DNA of 64,000 nucleotides from assembly GCA_963756815.1 (NCBI GenBank), contig CAVWPR010000041.1, forward strand, positions 124,001 through 188,000, in the 5' to 3' direction. The notes beneath the pieces are model-generated. The model searched no databases, was not told the origin of the DNA, and was given only the letters and a program-made list of their open reading frames with translations. Position 1 is the stretch's first letter; every line of letters begins with the position of its first letter. Source of the DNA: JAENVU01 sp963756815. GTDB lineage: Bacteria; Actinomycetota; Acidimicrobiia; IMCC26256; JAENVU01. Of the stretch, positions 49,800 to 58,232 are shown one piece after another. A program made the position numbers and the translations under genes.

Positions 49800-51023
49800 T
49801 CAGCCCTTCGCGGCGTCGACGGCGGCGAGGTTGGTCGTCGCGAGCTCGAAGATCCGCGCGGTGCAACCCGCCATCTCGACGGGCGGCAGCAGCTCGTCGT
49901 GGAGCCGCGCCGCGAGCGCGTGGAACGCCGCGCCCGCAGGGGAGTCGGGCGCACCGAGCGCGACGGGCGTGCCGGTGTCGCCGCCCTCGGACACCTCGGG
50001 CTCGAGCGGGATCGAGGCCACCAACGGCGCGCCGATCTCCTCCGCGAGGGCGGCCCCGCCGCCGCGGCCGAACAACGCGAACCGCTGCCCGTCGGGCGCG
50101 ACGAACTCGCTCATGTTCTCCACGACGCCGACGACCTTCATGTAGGAGCGCCGGGCCATGTCGGCAACGCGCGTCGCGACCTTCTGCGCGTTGCGCGCCG
50201 GCGTGGTCACCACGAGCATCTCGGCCTGCGGCAGCATCCGCGCGAGGCCCATCTGCACGTCGCCGGTGCCGGGCGGCATGTCGACGAGCAGGTAGTCGAG
50301 CTCACCCCAGCGCACGTCGGTGAGGAACTGCTCGACGGCCTTCGTGAGGATCAGACCGCGCCACATGAGCGCGGTCGACTCGTCCTCCACCAGGAAGCCC
50401 ATCGAGACGATCTCGAGCGTCCCGGGTGCTCCGTCGGGGGTGACCGCCGCGACGTCGAGGTGGTGGGGGACGATCTTGCCGTCCTCACCGCTCAGCCGGC
50501 CGTCGACGCCGAGCATGCGCGGGACGCTGAAGCCCCAGATGTCGGCGTCGAGCACGCCGACGCGCAGGCCACGCGCCGCGAGCGCGGCGGCGAGGTTGAC
50601 GGCGACGGAGCTCTTGCCCACGCCGCCCTTGCCGCTGGACACCGTGAGCACACGCGTCGTGACCGGGATCGTCGTGTCGGGTGCGTGCTCGCGCGCATTG
50701 AGCCGCGCCCGCTGCATCGCGGCCGACTTCTGCTCCTGCGTCATCTCGACCCAGCGCACCGCCACGGTGGTGACGCCGGGGAGCCCGTCGAGCTTCGACT
50801 GGATCTCGCGTCGGATCTCGGCCTGCAGGGGGCAGCCGAGCGTGGTGAGCGCGATGTGCACGGTCACCACGCCGTCGGCGGCGACGGTCACGTCGTGCAC
50901 CATGCCGAGGTCGACGATGCTCGCCTTGAGCTCGGGGTCCATGACTCCGCCGAGCATCCCGCGCACGGTGTCGACGGTCGGCGGCGCGCCAGGGACGTCG
51001 ATGCTCGTGGACTGGTCGGTCAT
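49800..51023 (-). CDS. mrp: Mrp/NBP35-family iron-sulfur carrier ATPase
   Basis: Fe-S cluster carrier. The 407-residue product has an N-terminal DUF59/MIP18-like domain (MDPELKASIVDLGMVHDV, residues about 28-110) fused to a P-loop ATPase with VLTVSSGKGGVGKSSVAVNL near residue 120, LLVDMPPGTGDVQM near 235 and VVGVVENMSEF near 290. The CxxC cluster motif found in many Mrp proteins after ENMS is absent; the sequence there reads VAPDGQRFALFG. The gene is divergent from a SufR-like regulator. Confidence 0.93.
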   Translation of the reverse strand: MTDQSTSIDVPGAPPTVDTVRGMLGGVMDPELKASIVDLGMVHDVTVAADGVVTVHIALTTLGCPLQAEIRREIQSKLDGLPGVTTVAVRWVEMTQEQKSAAMQRARLNAREHAPDTTIPVTTRVLTVSSGKGGVGKSSVAVNLAAALAARGLRVGVLDADIWGFSVPRMLGVDGRLSGEDGKIVPHHLDVAAVTPDGAPGTLEIVSMGFLVEDESTALMWRGLILTKAVEQFLTDVRWGELDYLLVDMPPGTGDVQMGLARMLPQAEMLVVTTPARNAQKVATRVADMARRSYMKVVGVVENMSEFVAPDGQRFALFGRGGGAALAEEIGAPLVASIPLEPEVSEGGDTGTPVALGAPDSPAGAAFHALAARLHDELLPPVEMAGCTARIFELATTNLAAVDAAKG

Positions 51024-51101
51024 GGCGGGGACCCGCTCGATTCCGGGGGAAGGCGTTCGGAGTGGTGCAACGGAGAATAAAACCGTCTCGGCCTTGAAAA
51101 T

Positions 51102-51116
51102 ATGCCCGATCGGCAT
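51102..51116. promoter_or_regulatory. ATGCC-N5-GGCAT dyad between mrp and the SufR-like gene
   Basis: A 5-bp dyad with spacer CGATC, containing the palindrome CCGATCGG, lies 14 bases before the regulator ATG, next to an A/T-rich stretch (GAATAAAAC, TTGAAAATATG) that is rare in this genome. It is a reasonable operator for the regulator acting on itself and on mrp. Confidence 0.45.
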
Positions 51117-51129
51117 CTACGGTCAACGG

Positions 51130-51792
51130 ATGGACCTCGAGGTGCTGAAGGCCCTCGGCGACGAGACCCGCTACGCGCTCTACCGCGAGCTGGCCGGGTC
51201 GACGGCCCCGCGCAGCGCCGGCGACCTCGCCGACTCGCTCGACCTGCACGCCAACACGGTGCGCCTGCACCTCGAGCGCCTGAAGGACGCCGGCCTCGTC
51301 GACGTCGAGGTCATCCACCGCGGCACGGTCGGCCGCCCCCAGCACCGCTACTCCCTCGCACCGGGCGCGCCCGGCCTGGGGTTCGACCCGCCCGCCCACG
51401 TCCTGCTCGCCGGGCTGCTCGCCGCGCTCGCGGAGACCACGGGAGCGGACGCCGGCGCCGCCCGGACCACCGGTCGCGCCTGGGGCCGCCAGGCCGCGGC
51501 GCGGGGTGCGGGTCGCACCGCGAGTCGCAACTGCCTGACCGCCCTCGCCCAGGAGCTGGACCGCCTGGGCTTCGAGCCCGCCGCCGACCCCGAGGCCACG
51601 GTCGACGGTGCGACGCGGATCGAGTTCCTCCACTGCCCGTTCCGCGAGCTCGCCGAGGCCTACCCCGAGCTGGTGTGCAACCTGCACCGAGGCATCTGTG
51701 AAGGTGTGGCCGAGGCCGGCCGAGGAACAGTGGAGCAGTTCTCGGCGTTGTACGAGCCCGACCCGTGCCACGTCGTGGTCGCGGTACCCTGA
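51130..51792 (+). CDS. SufR-like winged-helix iron-sulfur regulator
   Basis: A 220-residue regulator with an N-terminal ArsR/DeoR-like winged helix (VLKALGDETRYALYREL; ADSLDLHANTVRLHLERLKDAGL) and a C-terminal domain carrying four cysteines, C169 (FLHCPF), C183, C190 (LVCNLHRGICEG) and C213 (DPCHVVV). Three of these match the cluster ligands of SufR proteins. It is divergent from mrp and upstream of an A-type Fe-S carrier, so it probably senses Fe-S status and controls both sides. Start ATG 51130 follows the dyad described above. Confidence 0.85.
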   Translation: MDLEVLKALGDETRYALYRELAGSTAPRSAGDLADSLDLHANTVRLHLERLKDAGLVDVEVIHRGTVGRPQHRYSLAPGAPGLGFDPPAHVLLAGLLAALAETTGADAGAARTTGRAWGRQAAARGAGRTASRNCLTALAQELDRLGFEPAADPEATVDGATRIEFLHCPFRELAEAYPELVCNLHRGICEGVAEAGRGTVEQFSALYEPDPCHVVVAVP

Positions 51793-51818
51793 TCACCCCC
51801 TGAACCACGGAGTCAGCC

Positions 51819-52172
51819 ATGAGCATGTTCACCCTGCAGGACGCCCGGACCCAGTTCACGCTGACCGACGCCGCGGCGGCGAAGGTCAAGGCGCTCATCG
51901 AGGCCGAGGACACCCCCGGCCTGTCGCTGCGGGTCGCGGTGCGGCCCGGCGGGTGCTCCGGATTCAGCTACGAGATGTTCTTCGACGCCGACGTCGCCGA
52001 TGACGACGTGAAGTCCACCCAGGGCGGCGTGCAGGTGGTCATCGACCCGGCGTCGATGGGTCACCTCGGTGGCGGTGAGCTCGACTACCGCGACGGCCTC
52101 CAGGGCTCCGGGTTCCACATCAGCAACCCGAACGCGGAGCGCACCTGCGGCTGCGGCCAGTCGTTCAGCTGA
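51819..52172 (+). CDS. HesB/IscA/ErpA-type iron-sulfur carrier
   Basis: A-type Fe-S carrier of 117 residues with the three cluster cysteines C46 (PGGCSGFSY), C110 and C112 (TCGCGQSFS) and the LTDAAAAKVKALIEAE start. Close to the ErpA/SufA length. It lies 26 bases after the SufR-like gene and directly before a [2Fe-2S]-containing molybdenum hydroxylase, a possible client. Confidence 0.94.
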   Translation: MSMFTLQDARTQFTLTDAAAAKVKALIEAEDTPGLSLRVAVRPGGCSGFSYEMFFDADVADDDVKSTQGGVQVVIDPASMGHLGGGELDYRDGLQGSGFHISNPNAERTCGCGQSFS

Positions 52173-53915
52173 CCGCTCTCGCGTTCACCCTCGACGGCGA
52201 GCCCGTCGAGCTCGACATCACCGACGGCGAATCCCTCCTGTCGGTGCTGCGCGAGCGGCTGCGGATCACGACCGTCAAGGACGGGTGCGCGCCCCAGGGC
52301 CAGTGCGGCTGCTGCACCGTGCTCGTCGACGGCGACGCGCGCGTGGCCTGCGTGACGCCCGCAGTGCGGATCGCGGGTCGCTCGGTCACGACCCTCGCCG
52401 GTCTCCCCGGCGACGCACGCGACGGTCTCGTCGACGCGTTCGTCGCCACTGGCGGGTCGCAGTGCGGCTTCTGCACCCCGGGGATCATCGTGCGGCTCGC
52501 GGCGCTCGCGACGAAGGGAAGGACCACCCGCACCGACGTCGACCGCGCCCTCGCCGCCCACCTCTGCCGCTGCACCGGCTGGCAGACCATTCACGAGGCC
52601 TTCGACCTCGCCTCCGGCGACTTTGCGGCTCTGACGCGCGCTTCCGGTGTCGTTGCAGCCGCAAAGTGGGCCGGGGGGAGGGATCTGGACGCGGCGGCGC
52701 GGCGGGCGGAGCTGGAGGGTGGGGTCGCGCAACGGGTCGGGCGGGGGGTGCCGCAGGGTGACGCCGGGTTCGCCGACGACACGGCGCCCGCCGACGCGCT
52801 CGTCGCGGTGCCGTGCCCGCCCGGCTCGGATGCCGAGACGGTGCATGCGGCCGGCACCGAGTGGGTGGTGGGGGAGACGCTCGCCGACGCGCGCAGCCGT
52901 GCCGGCAAGGTCCAGGGCCGGCGGACCACGGTGGCGGACCGGCCGCCCCTCGCCCCGCCGGAGCTTCCCGCCGGCGGTGTCCGCCTGGCCACCGGCTGGG
53001 TCGAGCCGGCGTACCTCGAACCCGACGCGAGCTGGTGCGTGCCGGGCGGCTCGCCGAGCAGCCCGCTCGCGAACGGGGGTGCGTTCGGGGGCAAGGTCGC
53101 GTCGAGGGCGCCGCTCGCGGCGCGCGAGCTGGCCGACGCGCTCGGCCGGCCGGTCCGCGTCGTCTACGCGCGTGAGGACGTGGTCCGGCTCGGACCGAAG
53201 CGACCGCCGATCGCCGCGACGGCGCGGTCCAGCGCGACGGCCGCGTCGAGATCCGTGGCCGCACGCTGCTCGCGCCGCCGCCGTACGAGTCGCCGTACCA
53301 CCTCGAGGTCGACGCCCGTTGGGACATCGAGGCGGTGCCCGGACCGCCGGTGGCGAACGCGTTGCGCGCCGCCGGCCTCGCGGAGCACACGGTGCTCGTC
53401 GAGGGCGCACTCGACGCGGCGGGCGTCGACCGCACGACCCTCGTGGACGCGCGCGGCGCCGCGGTGCTGCTCGACGGCCTGGCCGCCTCCTCCGACGGTG
53501 CCCTCGCCGGCGCGCGCGTCGACATCGACGACGCGACGGGTCGGGTCGAGCGCGTCACGGTGCGCGTGGACGCCGGCGATCCGCTCGATGACGTCGTGCT
53601 GCGGTCCTACGCGATCGGCGCGACCCACATGGCCCTCGGCTGGGTGCTCAGCGAGGGTCTCGCGGTCGACCCCGGGACGGGCGAGGTGCTCGACCTCACG
53701 ATCCGCTCCTTCGACGTGATCCGGCCGAAGGCGATGCCGCCCGTGACGGTGGAGATCGTCGCGTCGTCCGACGACGCCGCCGCGCGCTCGTGTCGGACGC
53801 AGTGTTCGCGGCGGTTGCGGCCGCCGCGTGGAACGCGGTCACGCGCGCCGAAGGTGTGCGGCCCGAGGCATTCCCGGCGGTCGGGACGCGCGCCGCTCGT
53901 ATGCTGCGCCGATGA
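52169..53915 (+). CDS. Compact [2Fe-2S]-molybdopterin hydroxylase fusion, two frameshifts
   Basis: The N-terminal 150 residues are a CoxS/XdhC-type subunit with both clusters: DGCAPQGQCGCCTVLVDG (plant ferredoxin type) and GSQCGFCTPGII with AHLCRCTGWQTI (helical domain). Fused to it is a molybdenum-subunit-like part of only about 420 residues, containing NGGAFGGKVASRAPLAARELADALGRPVRVV and a C-terminal SYAIGATHMALGWVLSEGL and FDVIRPKAMPPV. Normal Mo subunits are about 750 residues, so much of the first half is missing. Breaks lie near 53215 and 53785. The start is unclear: no ATG or GTG lies before the first strand, and a CTG overlapping the previous stop is the only near start. The stop overlaps ridA (ATGA). 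Substrate unknown. Confidence 0.72.
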
Positions 53916-54301
53916 CCGTCGAACCCGTCCCCACGCCGAGCGCGCCGCCCGTGGCCGGGCCGTACTCGCCCGCGGTGCGCGCGGGCGACTGGCTCGTGCT
54001 CGCGGGCCAGGTCCCGCTCGACCCGACCAGCGGCCACTTCGTCGACGGCGATGCGAGCGTCCAGATCCGACGCGTGCTCGACAACATCGCCGCCGTGCTC
54101 CGGGACGCCGGCGCGTTCGTCACCGACATCGCCAAGACCACGGTGTTCGTCACCGATCTCACCGACTTCGCGGCGATGAACCAGGTCTACGGCGAGTTCT
54201 TCGGCGGCCACCGCCCGGCCCGCTCCACGGTGCAGGTGGCGGCGCTCCCCGGCGGTGCGAAGGTCGAGATCGAGGCCTGGGCCTACGTCCCGCACCGATA
54301 G
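53912..54301 (+). CDS. RidA/YjgF-family deaminase
   Basis: Enamine/imine deaminase of 129 residues: SAPPVAGPYSPAVRAGDWLVLAGQ at the N-terminus, RRVLDNIAAVLRDAGAF, KTTVFVTDLTDFAAMN and the conserved Arg in RPARSTVQVAALPGGAKVEIEAWA. The arginine that anchors the carboxylate is present. ATG overlaps the hydroxylase stop. Confidence 0.94.
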   Translation: MTVEPVPTPSAPPVAGPYSPAVRAGDWLVLAGQVPLDPTSGHFVDGDASVQIRRVLDNIAAVLRDAGAFVTDIAKTTVFVTDLTDFAAMNQVYGEFFGGHRPARSTVQVAALPGGAKVEIEAWAYVPHR

Positions 54302-54336
54302 ACGGCGGCCGGCACGGGCTTCGGTAGAGTCACGCC

Positions 54337-54480
54337 GTGCTCGGAGTCGTGCTCATCGTCCTGGTGCTCGTGCTCGTCGGCCCCATCGCGGTGATGCTCG
54401 GCGGCGCGATCTGGAGCGGCGTGGTCGGCTGGCTGCTCGGCGACGACGCCGACACCCGGGCCGAGGGTCAGCCCGCCTGA
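54337..54480 (+). CDS. Small single-helix membrane protein (47 residues)
   Basis: GTG 54337 opens a frame coding LGVVLIVLVLVLVGPIAVML, a clear membrane helix, then GGAIWSGVVGWLLGDD and a charged end with TGA at 54480. It fits the gap between ridA and the regulator exactly, with GGTAGAGT before the start. No family recognised. Confidence 0.6.
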   Translation: MLGVVLIVLVLVLVGPIAVMLGGAIWSGVVGWLLGDDADTRAEGQPA

Positions 54481-54481
54481 C

Positions 54482-55171
54482 TCAGAGTGTGCGGGTCTGG
54501 CCGAACCGGTAGCCGACCGAGCGCACCGTCTGGATCAGGTTCGCGTGCTCCTCGCCGAGCTTGGCCCGCAGCCGGCGCACGTGGACGTCCACCGTGCGCG
54601 CCCCGCCGTAGTACTCGTACCCCCACACCCGTGAGAGCAGCTGCTCGCGCGTGAACACCTTCGCCGGGTGCGTCGCGAAGAACTTCAGGAGCTCGTACTC
54701 CATGTACGTGAGGTCGAGCGGCTTGCCGGTGAGCGCGGCCTGGTAGGTCTCGAGGTTGAGCATCAGGTCGCCGTACTCGACGAGCTCGGGTGCGGCCCCG
54801 CGTCCGGCGCGCCACATCAGGTGGCGCAGGCGAGCCTCGAGCTCCTGGGGGTGGAACGGCGTGAGGCAGAAGTCGTCGAACAGATCCTCGCGTTCGCCGA
54901 GCTCGCCGAGCTGCGCGCCCGACACGAGCAGGAGCAGCGGCTCGAGCACCGCGTCGCGCTTGCGGAGCGTGCGGCACAGCGAGAACGCGACTTCGGGGTC
55001 CGCATCGGCGACGACGATCGCGCCGGACCAGCCGTCGGCCGGCTCGTCGGCCGCCGCGATCGCCGCGTTCGAGACCGCCTTCCACGCGAAGCCCCCGAGG
55101 TCCAGCGTCTGCGCGAGCAGCGCCGGCGCGGGATCGGGGTACACCAGCAGCGGTTCGCCCCCTGAGTGCAT
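54482..55171 (-). CDS. GlnR-like OmpR-family orphan regulator
   Basis: Atypical response regulator of 229 residues. The N-terminal receiver-like domain (about residues 8-115) lacks a clear phospho-acceptor pocket; the C-terminal winged helix (about residues 125-225) has PLDLTYMEYELLKFFATHPAKVFTREQLL and the DNA helix GGARTVDVHVRRLRAKLG. This C-terminal block closely resembles GlnR of actinobacteria. Its ATG is two bases after the glnA stop, so it is co-transcribed with glnA. It is the likely nitrogen regulator for glnA and glnII. Confidence 0.87.
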   Translation of the reverse strand: MHSGGEPLLVYPDPAPALLAQTLDLGGFAWKAVSNAAIAAADEPADGWSGAIVVADADPEVAFSLCRTLRKRDAVLEPLLLLVSGAQLGELGEREDLFDDFCLTPFHPQELEARLRHLMWRAGRGAAPELVEYGDLMLNLETYQAALTGKPLDLTYMEYELLKFFATHPAKVFTREQLLSRVWGYEYYGGARTVDVHVRRLRAKLGEEHANLIQTVRSVGYRFGQTRTL

Positions 55172-55173
55172 CG

Positions 55174-56499
55174 TCAGAGCGCCTCGAGGTAGCGGGCGAG
55201 CTCCCAGGGGGTCACCTGCTCCTTGTAGGAGTCCCACTCGCGTCGCTTGTTGCGGATGAAGTAGTCGAACACGTGCTCACCGAGCGCGTCGGCGACGAGC
55301 TCGGAGCCCTCCATCACGTCGAGCGCCTCGGCGAGCGACTGCGGCAGCAGGTCGATCCCTGCCGCGGCACGGGCCGCGGGCGTCATCTCGAAGATGTTGT
55401 TGGTGGCCTCGTCGGGCAGGTCGTAGCCCTCCTCGATCCCCTTCATTCCCGCCGCGAGCATCACTGCGAACGCAAGGTAGGGGTTGCAGGCCGGGTCGGG
55501 CGAGCGGAACTCGATGCGCGTGCTCGACTCGTTGTCGCGCTTCGGGTGCGGCACCCGCACGAGCGCAGACTCGTTGTTGCGCGCCCACGAGATGTAGGTG
55601 GGCGCCTCGTAGCCGGCGATGAGTCGCTTGTACGAGTTCACGGTCTGGTTCGTGATCGCGGTGATCTCGCGCGCGTGGCGGAGCAGCCCGGCGATGAAGT
55701 GCCTGCCCGTCTTGGAGAGCCCCGCCTCGTCGCCCGGGTCGTGGAACGCGTTGACGTCGCCCTCGAACAACGAGAGGTGCGCGTGGAGGCCCGAGCCGAA
55801 CGCGCCCTCGATCGGCTTCGGCATGAAGGTGGCGTGCACGCCGAGCTCGCTCGCGATGCGCTTCACCACCATGCGGAAGGTCATGACGTTGTCGGCCATC
55901 GAGAGCGCGTCGGTGTAGCGCAGGTCGATCTCGTGCTGGCTGGGCCCGTTCTCGTGGAACGAGTACTCGACCGGGATGCCCATCGCCTCCAGCGTCAGGA
56001 TCGTGCGGCGACGCAGCTCGTTCGCCTTGTCGGTGTGGGTGAGGTCGAAGAAGCCGGCGTTGTCGATCGGAATCGGCTCGGTGGCCGACTGGAAGTAGAA
56101 GTACTCGATCTCCGGGCCGGCGAAGAACGTGTACCCGTGCTCGCGTGCACGGTCGAGGTTGCGCCGCAGGACGACGCGCGGGTCGCCCTCGAACGGGTCG
56201 CCCGCCAGCGTGCGGATGTCGCAGAACATGCGGGCGACCGGAGCGTCGTCGCCGCGCCAGGGGACGATCTCGAAGGTCGACGGGTCCGGCATGGCGAGCA
56301 TGTCGGACTCCTGCACGCGTGAGTAGCCCTGGATGGCGGAGCCGTCGAAGCTCATGCCCTCCTCGAGGGCGCCCTCGAGCTCGGCCGGGGTGATGGCGAA
56401 GCCCTTGAGCGAGCCGAGGACGTCGGTGAACCAGAGCTGCACGAAGCGGACGCCGCGCTCCTCCACGGTGCGCAGGACGTACTCGAGCTGCGGTGCCAT
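55174..56499 (-). CDS. glnA: Glutamine synthetase, type I (alpha-like)
   Basis: ATP-dependent synthesis of glutamine from glutamate and ammonia. The intact 441-residue product has MSFDGSAIQGYSRVQESDM, FAGPEIEYFYF, NGPSQHEIDLRYTDAL, GSGLHAHLSLF (metal site), NSYKRLIAGYEAPTYISW and the RIEFRSPDPACNPYLAFAVML end of the active site. The length is that of the I-alpha group and the adenylylation-site Tyr segment (NLYDLP) is replaced by EGYDLPDEATNN, so adenylyl control is doubtful. Operon: glnA then the GlnR-like gene. It is divergent from glnII across 271 bases. Confidence 0.96.
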   Translation of the reverse strand: MAPQLEYVLRTVEERGVRFVQLWFTDVLGSLKGFAITPAELEGALEEGMSFDGSAIQGYSRVQESDMLAMPDPSTFEIVPWRGDDAPVARMFCDIRTLAGDPFEGDPRVVLRRNLDRAREHGYTFFAGPEIEYFYFQSATEPIPIDNAGFFDLTHTDKANELRRRTILTLEAMGIPVEYSFHENGPSQHEIDLRYTDALSMADNVMTFRMVVKRIASELGVHATFMPKPIEGAFGSGLHAHLSLFEGDVNAFHDPGDEAGLSKTGRHFIAGLLRHAREITAITNQTVNSYKRLIAGYEAPTYISWARNNESALVRVPHPKRDNESSTRIEFRSPDPACNPYLAFAVMLAAGMKGIEEGYDLPDEATNNIFEMTPAARAAAGIDLLPQSLAEALDVMEGSELVADALGEHVFDYFIRNKRREWDSYKEQVTPWELARYLEAL

Positions 56500-56617
56500 C
56501 GGATGCTCCAGACGGGCGGGTGGCGGGCCGGGTGCGGGCCGGCGACGGTGTGCCAGGAGGCCGGCTGGGCACAGTGTACGGACGCTCGCCTAGGCTCCCG
56601 CCGCCCGGGCAGCCGGG

Positions 56618-56655
56618 GTTACACAGCGTTCACATTTCGGCAATGGACCCGAAAC
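56618..56655. promoter_or_regulatory. Candidate GlnR-type site between glnA and glnII
   Basis: GTTAC (56618-56622), GTTCAC (56628-56633) and GAAAC (56651-56655) lie in the glnA-glnII gap in an otherwise GC-rich stretch. GlnR sites of actinobacteria are built from GTNAC and GAAAC half-sites, though the spacing here is not the usual six bases. The rest of the 271-base gap shows no gene. Confidence 0.45.
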
Positions 56656-56770
56656 TGCGGTCCAGAAGGCTCTCGCTCGCCGGCGCCGAAGGACGGCCGG
56701 CGCGCTGCGGAGCGCCTCGGCGCCGAGTGGCCGCAGAACTCCATCCCGCACGAACGATCAGGAGCATGAC

Positions 56771-57769
56771 GTGGCGTACAAGGCCGAGTACATCTGGATC
56801 GACGGCACGGAGCCGACGGCACGGCTCCGGTCCAAGACCAAGGTCCTGGCGGACGGCGCCGACCTGCCGATCTGGGGCTTCGACGGTTCGAGCACGAACC
56901 AGGCGCCCGGCGACAAGTCGGACTGCGTGCTCCGTCCCGTGTGGTCGTGCCCGGACCCGATCCGCGGCGGCGACAACAAGCTCGTCATGTGCGAGGTGCT
57001 CTACGTCGACATGACGCCGCACGTCACGAACAACCGCGCCAAGCTCGCACCGATCGCCGAGAAGTTCGCGGGGCAGGAGCCCCTGTTCGGCATCGAGCAG
57101 GAGTACAACTTCTTCCAGGACGGCCGCCCGTTCGGCTTCCCCGTCGGCGGCTTCCCCGCGCCGCAGGGCTTCTACTACTGCGGCATCGGTGCCGACGAGG
57201 TGTTCGGCCGCGAGATCGTCGAGGCGCACATCGACGCGTGCATCGAGGCCGGCATCGGCATCTCGGGCATCAACGCCGAGGTCATGCCCGGCCAGTGGGA
57301 GTTCCAGGTCGGCCCGTTGAGCCCGCTCGAGGTCTCGGACCAGCTGTGGGTCGCGCGGTGGCTGCTCTACCGCATCGCCGAGGACTTCGGCATCGCGGTG
57401 ACGATCTCGCCGAAGCCGGTGTCGGGCGACTGGAACGGTGCCGGGGCGCACACCAACTTCTCGACCAACGGGATGCGGTCGAGCTACGACGCGATCATCA
57501 CCGCGTGCGAGGCACTGGCGAAGCGGGTCGACGAGCACATCGAGGGCTACGGCGACGGCATCGAGCAGCGCCTCACCGGCCAGCACGAGACCGCGCCGTT
57601 CGACCAGTTCAGCTACGGCGTGTCGGATCGCGGTGCGTCGGTGCGCATCCCGTGGCAGGTCGAGCAGGACCAGAAGGGCTACATCGAGGACCGGCGCCCG
57701 AACGCCAACATGGACCCGTACGTGGTGACCCGCCTCATCGTCGACACCTGCTGCTCGGCGCTGGCGTAG
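56771..57769 (+). CDS. glnII: Glutamine synthetase, type II
   Basis: Second glutamine synthetase, of the eukaryote-like GSII class, 332 residues and intact. Signature segments: YIWIDGTEPTARLRSKTK, WGFDGSSTNQAPGDKSD, FGIEQEYNFF, GINAEVMPGQWEFQVGP, GDWNGAGAHTNFST and GQHETAPFDQFSYGVSDRGASVRIP. GSII genes in actinobacteria are typically nitrogen-regulated by GlnR. AGGAG lies seven bases before GTG 56771. A strong stem-loop follows the stop. Confidence 0.97.
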   Translation: MAYKAEYIWIDGTEPTARLRSKTKVLADGADLPIWGFDGSSTNQAPGDKSDCVLRPVWSCPDPIRGGDNKLVMCEVLYVDMTPHVTNNRAKLAPIAEKFAGQEPLFGIEQEYNFFQDGRPFGFPVGGFPAPQGFYYCGIGADEVFGREIVEAHIDACIEAGIGISGINAEVMPGQWEFQVGPLSPLEVSDQLWVARWLLYRIAEDFGIAVTISPKPVSGDWNGAGAHTNFSTNGMRSSYDAIITACEALAKRVDEHIEGYGDGIEQRLTGQHETAPFDQFSYGVSDRGASVRIPWQVEQDQKGYIEDRRPNANMDPYVVTRLIVDTCCSALA

Positions 57770-57775
57770 CTCGTT

Positions 57776-57832
57776 CCCACCTTCGTGGGCACCGGGGCCC
57801 GGGCTCGGCGGTCGCGACCGTCGGCCCGGGCC
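57776..57832 (+). terminator. Double stem-loop terminator after glnII
   Basis: CCCAC-CTTC-GTGGG (57776-57789) is followed at once by GGCCCGGGC (57796-57804) pairing with GCCCGGGCC (57824-57832) around the palindrome GGTCGCGACC. No T-run, as usual in GC-rich actinobacteria. Confidence 0.75.
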
Positions 57833-57891
57833 TTGCCGCGTGCGGTGACGGCCGGGCCACCGCGCGTTCGACGCCGGAGCCGGCCGGACGG

Positions 57892-58152
57892 TCAGGCGTC
57901 CACGCGGGGCGCCGGCGCGGTCATGACGCCGAACCGGCTGCGGTGCGACATGAGCGACCACCGGGCGAGCGACGACAGTGCCGAGCCCACCGACGCGAAC
58001 GACCCGATCGAGAGGACCGAGAGGGCGGACCCGGCGGAGCCGATCGAGAGGATCGAGCCGGCGGAGCCGATCGACAGCACCGAGCCCTTGGATCCGATGG
58101 ACAGGATCGAGTCCTGCGACCAGAGCGACCATCTCGACCCGTGCGACGCCAT
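57892..58152 (-). CDS. Serine-ladder (SxxS) repeat protein
   Basis: An 86-residue protein in which serine recurs at every third position for about twenty triplets. The core is three near-identical 9-residue units, S-I/V-L-S-I-G-S-x-G (SILSIGSKG, SVLSIGSAG, SILSIGSAG), then looser triplets SALSVLSIGSFASVGSALS, ending with a Trp/Arg part (RWSLMSHRSR). The other two triplet positions are Ile/Leu/Val/Ala and Gly. There is no signal peptide or cysteine. ATG 58152 starts MASHGSRWSLWS. I recall similar small serine-ladder proteins in other actinobacterial genomes but know no function. The period suggests a solenoid or polyproline-II-like fold. It is divergent from the small membrane protein gene by 80 bases. 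Confidence 0.72.
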   Translation of the reverse strand: MASHGSRWSLWSQDSILSIGSKGSVLSIGSAGSILSIGSAGSALSVLSIGSFASVGSALSSLARWSLMSHRSRFGVMTAPAPRVDA

Positions 58153-58232
58153 GGCCCGAGTCTCGCACCGCCGGGAGCAGGTGCCGGCGAGCCCGAGGGT
58201 TGCGCCGGCGCTCGACGGGAAACGCTCAGGGG

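Noticed and set aside
56500..56770. A small gene between glnA and glnII
   Set aside because: Frames starting at 56503 and 56643 lack ribosome sites and overlap the putative regulatory half-sites; the gap is best read as a shared promoter region.
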